NCBI RefSeq assembly: GCF_018128285.1 | Contig: NZ_CP072380.1 | Location: 1,240,001 to 1,304,000, forward strand | Length of the DNA: 64,000 bases | Source: Atopobium sp. oral taxon 416 | GTDB lineage: Bacteria > Actinomycetota > Coriobacteriia > Coriobacteriales > Atopobiaceae | Reading direction: 5' to 3' | Part shown: piece by piece, positions 27,951-37,853 of the stretch | Numbering within the stretch: the stretch's first letter is position 1 | How the letters are laid out: each line of letters opens with the position of its first letter | The notes under the pieces: model-generated | What the model saw: only the letters and a program-made list of their open reading frames with translations | Databases searched by the model: none | What the model was told of the DNA's origin: nothing | Program-made: the position numbers and the translations under genes

Positions 27951-28261
27951 AGAATGGTGCATGTCTCTGCGAGCATCATCATAGGTCGTGCCTGGACGGT
28001 TGGCTCGTATCTCCCTGTTACACTCGAAGTGTGGATTCGCCGCTAAAAAGATCATTCCAGCTTCGGAGTTACGGATGTGTTAGCCGCTGGTAGTGAAGGA
28101 GATGCCGTTCGCCCCTGAATCTGACGCCCCTTCACCAACGTATTCATAAATCCATCATAATTTAAGCCGGTTACTCAAGTTTTTTATATCTCGACACCAC
28201 ACAGAGCTGGTGCCGATGGAAAACTGTGTTCATCTGATTCAGAACGAAGGAAAAGGGCGCT
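27951..28261 (+). promoter_or_regulatory. treB upstream region with operator-like palindrome
   Basis: No gene was recognised. Near treB, TTAAGC (28162-28167) and TATATC (28185-28190) are 17 bases apart and could form a weak promoter. Just downstream, TCGACACCA (28191-28199) and TGGTGCCGA (28208-28216) pair at 8 of 9 positions around an 8-base spacer, a possible operator at the start of transcription. The ribosome site GAAGGAAAAGG precedes the ATG at 28262. Confidence 0.4.
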
Positions 28262-30310
28262 ATGGGAAAGTACGCGGTGGACGCGAAGAAACTCCTTGAC
28301 CTTGTAGGTGGTAAGGAGAATATCTCTGCTGTATCGCACTGTATGACGCGCATGCGCTTTGTCTTGGCTGATCCGGATGAAGCTAACGTTGAGGCGATTG
28401 AGGATCTGCCTTCTGTGAAAGGTACCTTTACTCAGGCGGGGCAATTCCAGATCATCATCGGTAACGATGTTGCCTCATTCTACGATGACTTCACTGAGAT
28501 CTCAGGCATTGAAGGTGTCTCGAAATCGGAGGCGAAGGAAGCCGCCGGCGCCAACCAAAACTGGCTACAGCGTGCACTCGGTGTCTTGGGTGAGATTTTT
28601 GCGCCAATCATTCCCGCCCTTATCTGCGGCGGCCTTATTCTCGGCTTCCGTAACATTATCGGCGATATCAACTTCTTTGATGCTGCCGGTAACTTCGATG
28701 TCGCTAACGGGACACAGTCACTCGCAGACCTCTCACAGTTCTGGGCCGGCACCTATAGCTTCCTATGGTTGATTGGTGAGGCGGTCTTCCATATGCTGCC
28801 GGTTGGCATCTGCTGGTCTGTCACTAAGAAGATGGGTACCACCGAGATCCTGGGCATCATCCTCGGCTTGACCATGGTATCAAGTCAGCTGCTCAACGGC
28901 TTTCTGGTCCCGACCACCCCGGCCGACCAGATCCCGGTATGGAACTTTGGCTTTGCACAAGTCAGAATGATCGGCTACCAGGGCCAGGTTATTGCAGCGC
29001 TGATGGGTGCGTTTGTCCTGGTTGAACTCGAGAAGTTCTTCAAGAAGGTCACGCCTGAAGTCGTATCCATGATTGTCGTGCCGTTCTGCTCGCTGGTGCC
29101 TGCGGTTATTATTACCCACGCTTTCGTTGGACCGATCGGCTGGGCTATCGGTACCGCAGTCGCAGATGCGGTCAACTGGGGCCTCTCTTCCGACTTCAGA
29201 CTGCTCTTCGCAGCAGGCTTTGGCTTAATCTATGCCCCGCTCGTTATGACCGGCTTGCACCACATGACCAACGCAATCGATACCCAGATGGTCGCAGCCC
29301 TTGGCTACACCACCCTGTGGCCGATGATCGCACTCTCCAACATCGCTCAGGGCTCCGCTGTCCTCGGTATGAGTGTTCTACAGAAGCACAATGAGCGCGC
29401 TCAGCAGGTTAACATCCCAGCTTGCATCTCCTGCTACCTCGGCGTTACTGAGCCGGCGCTCTTCGGTGTCAACGTCAAATACAAGTTCCCGCTGCTCTGC
29501 GGTATGATTGGCTCCGCCTGTGCGGCTATGATCTGTACCGGCAACGGCGTCCAGGCGCTCTCCATCGGCGTCGGTGGCTTGCCGGGCATCCTCTCCATCC
29601 GCTTTCAGTACTGGGGCATCTTTGCATTGAGTATGCTCGTCGCCGTCGTGATTCCATTCCTGCTTACGCTTGCTGCGGGCAAGAAAAGCCTGACTGAGAG
29701 GGATCTTTACGACAAGAAGCCCGCGCTCAAGGCTGAGGCCACTACCGCAGAAGTTGCTCCTGCTGAGGAAACTGTGCCTGCGGCAACTGAGACCGTAGCG
29801 TCTGAGACTGTTCCTGAAGCTGCGACCGACGAGACAGGGATTGTCCACGCACTGATTGCTCCAATTGAGGGAACCGTGCATCCGATCTCCGATATGGCTG
29901 ACCCTGTCTTTGCTAGCAAAACTATGGGCGACGGCGTCATGATCGAGCCAGCTCCGGCTGTTTCCCGTGTAGTTGCTCCGGCTGATGCAACCGTCTCCGC
30001 TATCATGCCGAACACCTACCACGCTATAGGCCTCACGCTCGATAACGGTATCGAAGTCCTCATCCATGTCGGTATTGACACCGTCGATATGAACGGCGAC
30101 GGTTTTACCTGCCCCGTGAAACAGGAGCAGCACGTGAAGGCAGGCGATCTGCTGCTCACCTTCGACCAGGCAAAGATCAAGGCAGCGGGGCACTCCGCAC
30201 AGACCGCAGTGATCCTGACTGAGCCGGACGACGCCAAAGATATCGCATACTTCTTGGGCGCCCACGCCCTGGCCGGTGAGACTGAGATCGTAACGTATTT
30301 GGCACACTAA
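28262..30310 (+). CDS. treB: PTS permease EIIBCA, trehalose/sucrose family
   Basis: A 682-residue PTS enzyme II with all three domains in the order B-C-A. EIIB is at ~1-85 with phosphorylated C27 in SHCMTRMRF. EIIC spans ~105-480 with about ten helices and the APLVMTGLHHMTNAID substrate block. An Ala/Glu/Thr/Pro-rich linker (~485-525) leads to a glucose-type EIIA (~530-680) with phosphorylated His in IHVGIDTV (H602). Substrate is inferred from the adjacent TreC-like hydrolase, only 20 bases downstream, making trehalose the best guess; sucrose or maltose-type substrates remain possible. No regulator gene lies next to it. Confidence 0.82.
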   Translation: MGKYAVDAKKLLDLVGGKENISAVSHCMTRMRFVLADPDEANVEAIEDLPSVKGTFTQAGQFQIIIGNDVASFYDDFTEISGIEGVSKSEAKEAAGANQNWLQRALGVLGEIFAPIIPALICGGLILGFRNIIGDINFFDAAGNFDVANGTQSLADLSQFWAGTYSFLWLIGEAVFHMLPVGICWSVTKKMGTTEILGIILGLTMVSSQLLNGFLVPTTPADQIPVWNFGFAQVRMIGYQGQVIAALMGAFVLVELEKFFKKVTPEVVSMIVVPFCSLVPAVIITHAFVGPIGWAIGTAVADAVNWGLSSDFRLLFAAGFGLIYAPLVMTGLHHMTNAIDTQMVAALGYTTLWPMIALSNIAQGSAVLGMSVLQKHNERAQQVNIPACISCYLGVTEPALFGVNVKYKFPLLCGMIGSACAAMICTGNGVQALSIGVGGLPGILSIRFQYWGIFALSMLVAVVIPFLLTLAAGKKSLTERDLYDKKPALKAEATTAEVAPAEETVPAATETVASETVPEAATDETGIVHALIAPIEGTVHPISDMADPVFASKTMGDGVMIEPAPAVSRVVAPADATVSAIMPNTYHAIGLTLDNGIEVLIHVGIDTVDMNGDGFTCPVKQEQHVKAGDLLLTFDQAKIKAAGHSAQTAVILTEPDDAKDIAYFLGAHALAGETEIVTYLAH

Positions 30311-30330
30311 CGAGACGAAAGGGGAGAGCA

Positions 30331-32058
30331 ATGGCGGACTTTGTTCCACGCGACAAGAAACATGCCGTCGTGTATCAGATCTATATCCGCAGCTTCTGCG
30401 ACTCTAATGGGGACGGTATTGGAGACCTTCCGGGTATTACCTCCAAGCTTGATTACTTGGCTAAGCTCGGGATCGACTACCTCTGGATCACCCCGTTCTA
30501 TCCTTCACCCATGAGGGATAACGGCTACGATATCTCTGACTACACCGCGGTCGATCCCACCTATGGGACGATGGATGACTTTGATGAACTGGTGGCTGAA
30601 GCCAAAAAACGCCATATCGGCATCATGCTCGATATGGTCTTATGCCACACTTCCTGTGATCATCCCTGGTTCCAGAAAGCGATTGCGGGTGACAAGGAGT
30701 ATCAGCAGTACTACTTCCTGAAAGACGGCTGTAACTCCAAAGGCCCGGGGGATCCGGGAGAGCCGCCCACCAACTGGAAGGCTGCCTTCGGTGGCAGCGC
30801 CTGGGAGTGGGAGCCGCACATCGGCAAGTGGTACCTGCACCTGCACGATGTATCACAGCCGGACTTGAACTGGGATAACTCCAAGGTCCGCAAAGAAGTT
30901 GAGAATGTCGTGCTGTTCTGGAAGAAGCGCGGCGTCGCCGGCTTCCGTTTCGACGTGATCAACTTCGTTTCCAAACCCGCGAAGTTCGTGGACGACACCG
31001 AAGGGGCAGGACGGCCGCTCTTTGCCGATGGCCCGCACATCCACGAGTACCTGCAGGAGCTCGTTTCCACCACCGGTATTGACGGTATGCTCACGGTGGG
31101 GGAGATGGCGTCAACGACGCTCGACAACTGCATCAAGTATTCCAATCCTGACAACCATGAGCTGGCTGAGACCTTCAGCTTCCACCATCTGAAGGTGGAC
31201 TATGCCAACGGGGACAAGTGGGCGTTGAAAGAGGCTGACATCGCAAAGTTGCGCGGGATCCTCTACACCTGGCAGCGGGGTATGCAGGAAGGCGGCGGTT
31301 GGAATGCCCTCTTCTGGGACAACCACGACCAGCCACGGGCGGTCACCCGCTTCGGCGGCCGCGCCGGTGAAGGAGAGCCCAACTCTGATTGGGAGCACGT
31401 GGGTAAGATGTTGGCTACTACGTCCTTCTTCCTGGAAGGCACGCCCTATATCTATGAGGGCGACGAGTTGGGAATGACGAACGCACACTACGCGAAGATT
31501 GACCAATACAACGACGTCGAGTCACTTAACTTCTATCAGATCTTGCTCAAGAAAGGTGAAACTGAGGACGAAGCTCTTCACGTTCTCTCAGAGCGCTCCC
31601 GTGATAACGGGCGTACGCCGATGCAGTGGTCAGATGGGCATGCCGCAGGCTTCACTACCGGAAAGCCCTGGCTTGCTTCACCTGCGAACTACACGAGCAT
31701 CAATGCCGAAGCTGAGGTCGATAAACCTGGCTCAATCTTTGAGTACTACCGTAACCTCGTCCATTTACGTCACGAACTCGAAGTGTTGGCAACCGGTAAG
31801 GTTACCTGCTATGAGCCAGGAGATGAGGCTCCGAAGGTGCTGCTCTTTGAGCGTCAAATCGGCGATATACGCGTTGTAGTGACCACTTCATTCGACCAGA
31901 AGCCATGCACGGTTGATGCCTCTAAGCTCAACGTAGGTGAGCTGGAGCCGTTAGTCTTCAATTACAAGGAAGCACCGCAGATCCAGGGGGATGGTACAAT
32001 AGCGTTGAAGCCCTATGAGGCATGTGCCTGGATCACCAAAGGTGCGCTGAACAAATAG
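30331..32058 (+). CDS. treC: GH13 alpha-glucosidase, probable trehalose-6-phosphate hydrolase
   Basis: A 575-residue GH13 enzyme of the oligo-1,6-glucosidase/TreC group. The start YQIYIRSFCDSNGDGIGDLPGI is typical. Catalytic residues are D208 (GFRFDVINF), E258 (TVGEMAS) and D333 (NHDQPRAV), all present. The FWDNHDQPRAVTRFGG block and its place directly after a PTS permease favour cleavage of imported trehalose-6-phosphate to glucose and glucose-6-phosphate. Alternatives are an isomaltose- or sucrose-active glucosidase. RBS AAGGGGAG precedes the ATG, and a strong terminator follows. Confidence 0.8.
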   Translation: MADFVPRDKKHAVVYQIYIRSFCDSNGDGIGDLPGITSKLDYLAKLGIDYLWITPFYPSPMRDNGYDISDYTAVDPTYGTMDDFDELVAEAKKRHIGIMLDMVLCHTSCDHPWFQKAIAGDKEYQQYYFLKDGCNSKGPGDPGEPPTNWKAAFGGSAWEWEPHIGKWYLHLHDVSQPDLNWDNSKVRKEVENVVLFWKKRGVAGFRFDVINFVSKPAKFVDDTEGAGRPLFADGPHIHEYLQELVSTTGIDGMLTVGEMASTTLDNCIKYSNPDNHELAETFSFHHLKVDYANGDKWALKEADIAKLRGILYTWQRGMQEGGGWNALFWDNHDQPRAVTRFGGRAGEGEPNSDWEHVGKMLATTSFFLEGTPYIYEGDELGMTNAHYAKIDQYNDVESLNFYQILLKKGETEDEALHVLSERSRDNGRTPMQWSDGHAAGFTTGKPWLASPANYTSINAEAEVDKPGSIFEYYRNLVHLRHELEVLATGKVTCYEPGDEAPKVLLFERQIGDIRVVVTTSFDQKPCTVDASKLNVGELEPLVFNYKEAPQIQGDGTIALKPYEACAWITKGALNK

Positions 32059-32088
32059 GAAAGTTAGTGAAAGAGTCGCTGAGATAGG

Positions 32089-32123
32089 GGTCATGGGATG
32101 CAGTATGTGTCCCATGGCCTTTT
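32089..32123 (+). terminator. treC terminator
   Basis: GGTCATGGGA (32089-32098) pairs with TCCCATGGCC (32110-32119) across an 11-base loop and is followed by TTTT. A second perfect 9-bp hairpin (TAGCGCTGC, loop ATGA, GCAGCGCTA) lies just after at 32128-32149. Confidence 0.8.
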
Positions 32124-32200
32124 CGGCTAGCGCTGCATGAGCAGCGCTATATAAACGGCGACTAAACAGCATGGCCCTCTGGCAGGTCCGAGTTTATATC

Positions 32201-32590
32201 CTAGGGAAACGATGATTAATTCGCCTCGATGAGGTAGCTGGGGCTGTACGCTGTATGCCGTCGGCTCAAAATGTCTCGAACCACGCAGTGTCCATACCCA
32301 CATAAATGCCTATCTGCCTGCGGATATGTTATAATTACAGCAACGTATTCCAGCATATCCAGGGGGCAGATATGGGCAGATAGATGAGCTTTTAAGACCT
32401 TAAATTCTAAGGTCTTAGGAAGAAGACTCGGCGGGAGGCATTCCTGGAGCGGATGGATGCAATCGTTGTGTGGGATAGCTGGATTGCACTGGTAGATACC
32501 AGCTACCACTGACAGGCGCGTGGCAGGCATGTGCGCGGTGCAAAGACGATGCTTTAGGAGATCGTGAAAGCACTCATCCGTAAGAATCAT
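32201..32590 (+). mobile_element. IS5-like remnant, copy 2 (3' truncated)
   Basis: Starts with the same 20-base terminal sequence as the copy at 20.7-21.7 kb (CTAGGGAAACGATGATTAAT at 32201-32220) and runs parallel to the reverse complement of that copy. From about 32430 it encodes an N-terminal transposase piece (AFLERMDAIVVWDSWIALVD) with in-frame stops. The right end is lost where AT-rich sequence begins. Confidence 0.6.
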
Positions 32591-32664
32591 CTGAAAAGCC
32601 GGAGACAGATGTACAAGGAAGAACTAGATAAAACAAAGATATAGGACTTGTAGGAGCAAATGAC

Positions 32665-32811
32665 ATGGTGGATTATGAGTATATTACAGACACAGAAATA
32701 TTGTTAGAGAAAGTTGGCTGTTTAGGTATTGAAGAAGTAGACAAGTATAATGAATGCTATTTGAATAGTCAACCAGAGTGCGGATGCTTGTGCTTCCTTG
32801 AACTGCGGTAA
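32665..32811 (+). CDS. Small AT-rich ORF, possible peptide precursor or interrupted gene start
   Basis: A 48-codon frame with a good ribosome site (TAGGAG at 32651-32656, ATG at 32665). It begins MVDYEYITDTEILLEKVGC and ends with a Cys-rich stretch (SQPECGCLC). The acidic, leader-like first half and Cys-containing end resemble a modified-peptide precursor, and an ABC exporter of the same base composition lies 3.4 kb downstream. The last ~10 codons may already belong to inserted transposon sequence, since base composition changes there. So it may instead be the start of a longer gene cut by the insertion. I recognise no family. Confidence 0.45.
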   Translation: MVDYEYITDTEILLEKVGCLGIEEVDKYNECYLNSQPECGCLCFLELR

Positions 32812-33300
32812 GGCGCTTCGGTGAGCATCAGATGGCGGAGGACCCCTGCAGTCTTCGGCCACCTCTCGTCGGCCTGCTTGACCCGGAAGAGATATACGTT
32901 TCAGTTGAGATACTCCTGGAGGTTCGAGGCTTCATGCCCACATAGCCCTCCACGAAGCACCTTATCCAGGCGCACAGGCTGTTGACCATCTTCATGTCTT
33001 CAAGATAGTCCGGATCCTCGGTGTCGGCCTTGTATGCGACGCTGGTCCCCTTCAGCGCCCTGACGAGGGAGCTGTGGGCGCGTTGTTATGTATGATCGTG
33101 GTCCTTTCGGCTATGTGACCCTCCAGCGTCTCTCTGACCTGTATTTGATAGCCTCTGAGTTGGGGTTCTGAGCGCCGGAAGGCTACGGCTTTCATCACGA
33201 AGATTTTTCGGGTTTGCGCATGGGCACGCTGCCCATCCCCAGGATGCTCCAGAATGTCGCTGCTTCGGTATCGACAGAAAGGGGCAGAAGGAAATGATCG
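32812..33300 (-). pseudogene. Transposase C-terminal fragment, family unassigned
   Basis: Minus-strand pieces read as a transposase end: YLEDMKMVNSLCAWIRCFVE with GYVGMKP, then, in another frame, LFRVKQADERWPKTAGVLRH. The style (a DDE element ending with a helical VN-x-LC block) resembles zinc-ribbon IS transposases, but I could not fix the family. It separates the small AT-rich ORF from the IS21-like remnant. Confidence 0.4.
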
Positions 33301-33304
33301 GTGT

Positions 33305-35450
33305 GGACAAGATTTAAGATATACGAGAGATGTACAGGAACAAAGAGCCAATCGCCAGGATCGCGAAGAAGGTCGGGGTGTGTGAGCCCACTGCGAGGAA
33401 GTACGCGAAGATGGAGGACCTCTCGCCAAAGATGCCTAAGGAACAGGGAGGCGAGGCACTCCTCCCTCAAAGGGTTCGGTCGCTTCATCGATAAGATGCT
33501 CGGGCAGGAGCGCAGCTGCTGGCGCAAGCAGCGCCACACCGGCGTGCGCATCCTCGACAGGCTGAGGAACGATCACAGCTTTAAGGGCTCCTTGTCCCAC
33601 CGTGCAGCGCTACGTGAAGGAGAAGCGCTATGAGATGGCGGCTGACAGGGACGCGGAGGGGCCTTGCCGGCTTTTTGCCCTCGAATGGCTACCCGGTAAG
33701 TGCCAGGTCGACTTCGGTAAGGCCGACTTCACGGTGAAGGGCGCAACGTCTAAAGGGGGAGGTACCTCACCGTGAGCTTCCCCCCACTCCAACGTGGGCC
33801 TGACGCAGGTGTTGTGGGGCGAGACGGTGGAATGCGTGTGCGAGGAGCTTACCGATGTGTTCGAGTTCATAGGCGACCTGCCGGAAGCGCGCGGTCTTTG
33901 ACAACGCGCTCGGCATAGGAAGGATGGTCGGCGACGAGATCCGCCTGAAGCGAGCTCTTCCGCCTGTTTTGCGCCCGCTATGGCCTCTCGTGCTCCTTCA
34001 CGAACCCCTATTTAGGCAACGAGAAGGGCAATGTGGAGAACAAGGTAGGCACCCATTGCCGGAACATGTTCGTGCCCATGCCGGCCGTGGGCGACGTGGA
34101 GGCCTTCAACAGCAGGCTTCTCGAGCAGAGCCTTAGCCTCTCGTAGGGCAAGCCCCACTGGAAGAAGGGCACACCGCAGCTCGACCTGTTCGGAAAGGAC
34201 AAGGCAGCCCTCTTAGCGCTCGCGCCGCAGAGGTTCTCCTGCAGGAGGTGGGAGACGAGGAAGTGCAGCAAGCAAGGCACGTTCACGCTCGGCGGCATAC
34301 AGCGCTACTGCGCAGGCCCCGCCTGGGCGGGAAAGGAGGTGGCGGTCTTCTTCGGCGCCTTCCGTGTGGAGCTCTTCGATCCCAAGACGGGAGATAAGAT
34401 CGCCAGCTACGAAAGGGAATGGGGGCAGGTCCCGACGGACAGCGCGGATCCCGTGGCGCAGCTGCGTCTGCTGTGCATAAGGCCAGGCGGCTGGAGGGAC
34501 TGCGTCGTGAGGAAGTCGCTTCCCGAGGAGCTCGTCAGCTTCCTCAACGCTAAGCCGAAGGAGTCGCTCTTTGAATCGCTGAGGACGCTGAGAGACGAGA
34601 GCGCCGAGCATGGCTGGGAAGGCTGCCGTCGAGGGCATGCAGCGCGCGCGGGGTGACAGGAGGCCACAGCCGGGCATCGGTGTCGCTGTGCGCGGAGAGC
34701 GCCACATCGGGCGACGCGAGGATCGACTACGGGAAGGATGCTTCCGACCTCGGCATGTACGACGTGGCCCAGGGCATCCAGAAGGGAGGCGCTGCAGATG
34801 CCGCAGTCGAGCTCTGAGCGCGGGGCGGTACGCTCCCTCTTCATATCGTGCGACACGATAGATACCTTTCTCGCCACGGCCACGCCGGGGCAGCTCTCGG
34901 CCTGCACGTCGATGCTGGAGGGCGAGCTCGCCCACAGGCAGCGCCTGCTCAGGCAGGCCCGCTTCCCCGTGCCAAAGTCGGCAGATGGCTTCGACTGGAC
35001 GAATGTCTCCTTCCTTGACGGCTGGGGCAGAAAGGACATGCTCTTACTCGGCTCCGTCGGCGCGGCGCAGGACCTCGTCCTCTTACGGGCAGACGGGCAG
35101 GGGCAAGACCCACATGGCCACGGCGGTCGCCATGATGGCCGTGGCCCAGCTCGTCTGCGAGCTCGGCCGCGCCAAACGCGAGGGCACGCTCGACAGGGTC
35201 TTCGCCGACATCTTAAAGGCGCGCCTGCTCATACTCGACGAGTTCGGATCGACGTCGACGGGGCAAGGCTGCTCTTCCAGGTCATATCGGAAAGCTACGA
35301 GAGGAGGAGCATCATCTTCACGATAAACATCGAGTTCTCGAGATGAGGCACGCTCTTCGCTAACGACAAGCTCACCGCAGCCATCGTCGAGCGCGTCGTG
35401 CACCACGGAAGGCTCGTGGAGTTCGGGGGCCCAGCCACAGGCTTAAGTAG
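33305..35450 (+). mobile_element. IS21-family remnant (istA and istB, both broken)
   Basis: Plus-strand pieces give an IstA-like transposase: an N-terminal HTH (IARIAKKVGVCEPTARKYAK), an integrase part (NPYLGNEKGNVENKVG) and a long C-terminal domain at 34150-34656. IstB follows, with a P-loop GQTGRGKTHMATAV near 35090-35130, then LLILDEFG and LFQVISESYERRS. In-frame stops and frameshifts occur throughout both genes. GC-rich like the chromosome and unlike the AT-rich genes on each side. Confidence 0.75.
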
Positions 35451-35569
35451 AGCCTCATGCTCGGCAAGTCCGGCAGGTAGAGAGAGATGCGGCGCGCCCG
35501 TGACGGAACCTGAAAATATTTCGTGATGAGACCCGAAAGGAGAAGCTGCCTAGGACCCAAACTCAGGCT

Positions 35570-35950
35570 TGACTAAACACACCAGGTCCTCGTGCTCGAC
35601 GAATGGCTGCTCAGCAGGCCGGACGACGGCTTTTGCCGCTTCCTGCTCGAGATCTTCGAGCTGCGCTACGACGAGAGGTCGACGATCTTTTTGCACGCAG
35701 TAGCGCCAGAAGGACTGGCATGTCCGTCTCGGCACCGATGTCACAGCTGAGGCGATCATGGACCGCATCGTCCACAAGACGGCGTGGGTCGACATGGGAG
35801 AGATGAATATGCGTGCCTCCGCCAGGACGGCAGCACCCTCTGGATCGAGGCAGTGATGTAGGAGCCAGGGGCCATGGGGCGGTGCTGCGCGGCGCCGCCC
35901 CCGGTGCCGATTCGCGACACAGCCGGTGCCGAGCCGCAATAATCGCTGGT
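35570..35950 (+). pseudogene. Second IS21-type istB C-terminal fragment
   Basis: Pieces of another IstB ATPase end: VLDEWLLSRPDDGFCRFLLE and IFELRYDERSTIF, then after a shift MDRIVHKTAWVDMGEMNM. The sequence differs from the IstB just upstream, so it comes from a different IS21-type element. Its right boundary touches the AT-rich coding segment at about 35960. Confidence 0.6.
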
Positions 35951-35964
35951 GCCTACACGCGCAA

Positions 35965-36190
35965 ATACTCATTTACAGCTTGTTCCATATGTTACTCTCA
36001 TTGCATTTCATGGGACAAACTAGGCATTTCCACGGACACTTGCGAACATAGAAAATATAATTTCAGACATAAAATTGAAGTGATACAAAAAATATTACAA
36101 AAGTGTCCAGAATTTTTTAACGATAGGATAAAGGAATCTGCAACCGCAGCATTTCAATTAAATCTTATGAATAAAAAACTCGGAACATGA
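35965..36190 (+). pseudogene. C-terminal fragment of an AT-rich Cys-motif protein (possible peptide-maturation enzyme)
   Basis: The last ~75 codons of a gene whose 5' part is missing. The remaining sequence has a C-x2-C-x3-C motif (ACSICYSHC) followed 14 residues later by another Cys (DTCEH), then a helical Lys-rich end. Such a Cys pattern near a C-terminus recalls the auxiliary Fe-S (SPASM-like) region of radical-SAM peptide maturases, but this is only a resemblance. It stops 3 bases before the ABC exporter, so the two were one operon. The upstream side is IS21 sequence, which truncated the gene. Confidence 0.45.
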
Positions 36191-36193
36191 AGG

Positions 36194-37831
36194 ATGAATA
36201 TGAGACCGTTGAGAAAAATAATATACACACTGATAAGAAATAAACTGGGAAAATTTATTTTGGCGATTTCTTTATATGTTTTCTCTGCGTTTCTTGCAAT
36301 GGCACCAGCCAAAATATTGCAAATTATTATTGATGACGCCTTCCTGAAATATAGGATAGACAGACTTCTGATATATTTGGCAATATTGTTGCTTGTATAT
36401 TTCCTAAAAACTATTTGCTCTTACTCATCAAATAAAAGAATGATATCTCTTGGAAATGAATTATTAAAGAATATCAAGAAGGCAATATATAACAAACTGA
36501 TGTATATGGATCTATCTTTTTATACAAACAATGATTTGGGATATATTAATTCAAGAATAGAAGAGATTGACAAAATTGACGTGTTATTTTCATCACAAAC
36601 ACTTACACTAGGATCTTCAATCTTAGAATTTGTGTTTGCAATAATTATGCTGTCAAGTATTAACTTTAAGATGCTTATTATATTTTCTATCCCAATTCCG
36701 GTCTTATGCTGGTATGCGTATTCGTCATCAAAAAGAATAAGTCATCAGATTCAACATACGTTGGAAAGTGCGGCGGAATATTCGGGAAAAATGCAGGACA
36801 CTCTGCACGGAATGGAAGAGATTAAATCACAAGGAACTGAAGAAAAAGAAAGCAGAAGAATAGACAAATTCAACCGTAAAGCACTAGACACTCAAAAACA
36901 GCAATCTCTCTTTGTTAATAAGTTTGGTTCTGGAATAGGGATGATTGGAAATGTTGTAACAGTACTTGTTTACCTAATTGGAGGCTTGTTTTTTATAAAT
37001 AAAGAGCTATCAATGGGTACTTTCATTTCGATATCTACATACGTAGGGAAACTTTATTCTCCAATCTTAAGTTATGCAAGTATATCAGTTTTAATACAGC
37101 CGGCATTTCTATCGTTAAAGAGAGTATCTGAGTTTTTTTTCAAAGAAAATGCAGTAACTGAAGATGGCCAAGAAATCACTGGGATTTATAAGATTGAATT
37201 CCAAGGCGTTTCTTTTCAATACAAGAAAGAAAGCGCACTATTGAAGAATATTAATCTAACTATTCATAAAGGTGACAAAATGCAACTTACTGGAGAAAAT
37301 GGCTCCGGAAAAAGTACCTTGTTGCGACTGATTGTTAAAACAATTAAACCGATAGAGGGAAAAATATTGGTCAATGATATTGACTTAAATAATATAAATA
37401 AAGAGTCATTTCTTAAACAGATATCATATATTCCGCAGAAGAAATATTTGTTTAATGAAAGCGTATTTTATAATGTGACATATGGAATTGAAGATGTCGA
37501 CAAAATCCAATACAACAATATTGTGAATGAGTTAGGATTGCGCCCTATTGTAGATCAATTGGAGCGTTCTGGTAATAATAAAATTGGTGAAAATGGATCA
37601 AGACTTTCGGGAGGCGAGATTCAAAAAATTTGCATTGCAAGGGCATTATTGCAAGAACGCTCAGTGGTTATTCTAGATGAAGCAACTACTAGCCTAGATA
37701 AAAAAGCGTATGCCTATATTCAGGAGAAAATCAAGAACTCAGCATCAACATGGATAATAATTGATCATCAACATGATTTGTCTAATTATGGATTTAAATG
37801 TGTAGATATATTCAGTTTACAAGGAGTATGA
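36194..37831 (+). CDS. ABC exporter (fused TMD-NBD), AT-rich, likely acquired
   Basis: A complete 545-residue half-transporter. Six hydrophobic helices lie in residues ~1-310 and the ATPase in ~325-545. Walker A is GENGSGKST (K373), the Q-loop is in YIPQKKYLF, the signature is LSGGEIQK, Walker B is VVILDEATTSLD (D495-E496) and the switch His is in IIIDHQHD. There is no C39 peptidase domain, so any leader would be removed by another enzyme. Codon use is strongly AT-biased, unlike the rest of the window, and fits transfer from a low-GC Firmicute. Coupled to the Cys-motif fragment upstream; peptide or bacteriocin export is the inferred role. Confidence 0.8.
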   Translation: MNMRPLRKIIYTLIRNKLGKFILAISLYVFSAFLAMAPAKILQIIIDDAFLKYRIDRLLIYLAILLLVYFLKTICSYSSNKRMISLGNELLKNIKKAIYNKLMYMDLSFYTNNDLGYINSRIEEIDKIDVLFSSQTLTLGSSILEFVFAIIMLSSINFKMLIIFSIPIPVLCWYAYSSSKRISHQIQHTLESAAEYSGKMQDTLHGMEEIKSQGTEEKESRRIDKFNRKALDTQKQQSLFVNKFGSGIGMIGNVVTVLVYLIGGLFFINKELSMGTFISISTYVGKLYSPILSYASISVLIQPAFLSLKRVSEFFFKENAVTEDGQEITGIYKIEFQGVSFQYKKESALLKNINLTIHKGDKMQLTGENGSGKSTLLRLIVKTIKPIEGKILVNDIDLNNINKESFLKQISYIPQKKYLFNESVFYNVTYGIEDVDKIQYNNIVNELGLRPIVDQLERSGNNKIGENGSRLSGGEIQKICIARALLQERSVVILDEATTSLDKKAYAYIQEKIKNSASTWIIIDHQHDLSNYGFKCVDIFSLQGV

Positions 37832-37853
37832 AGATCGTGTCGGAACCGACGCT

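Noticed and set aside
32665-36190. Reading the small AT-rich ORF and the Cys-motif fragment as one gene split only by IS insertion
   Set aside because: Possible, but neither the joining frame nor the insertion boundaries can be fixed from this sequence, so they are kept as separate features.
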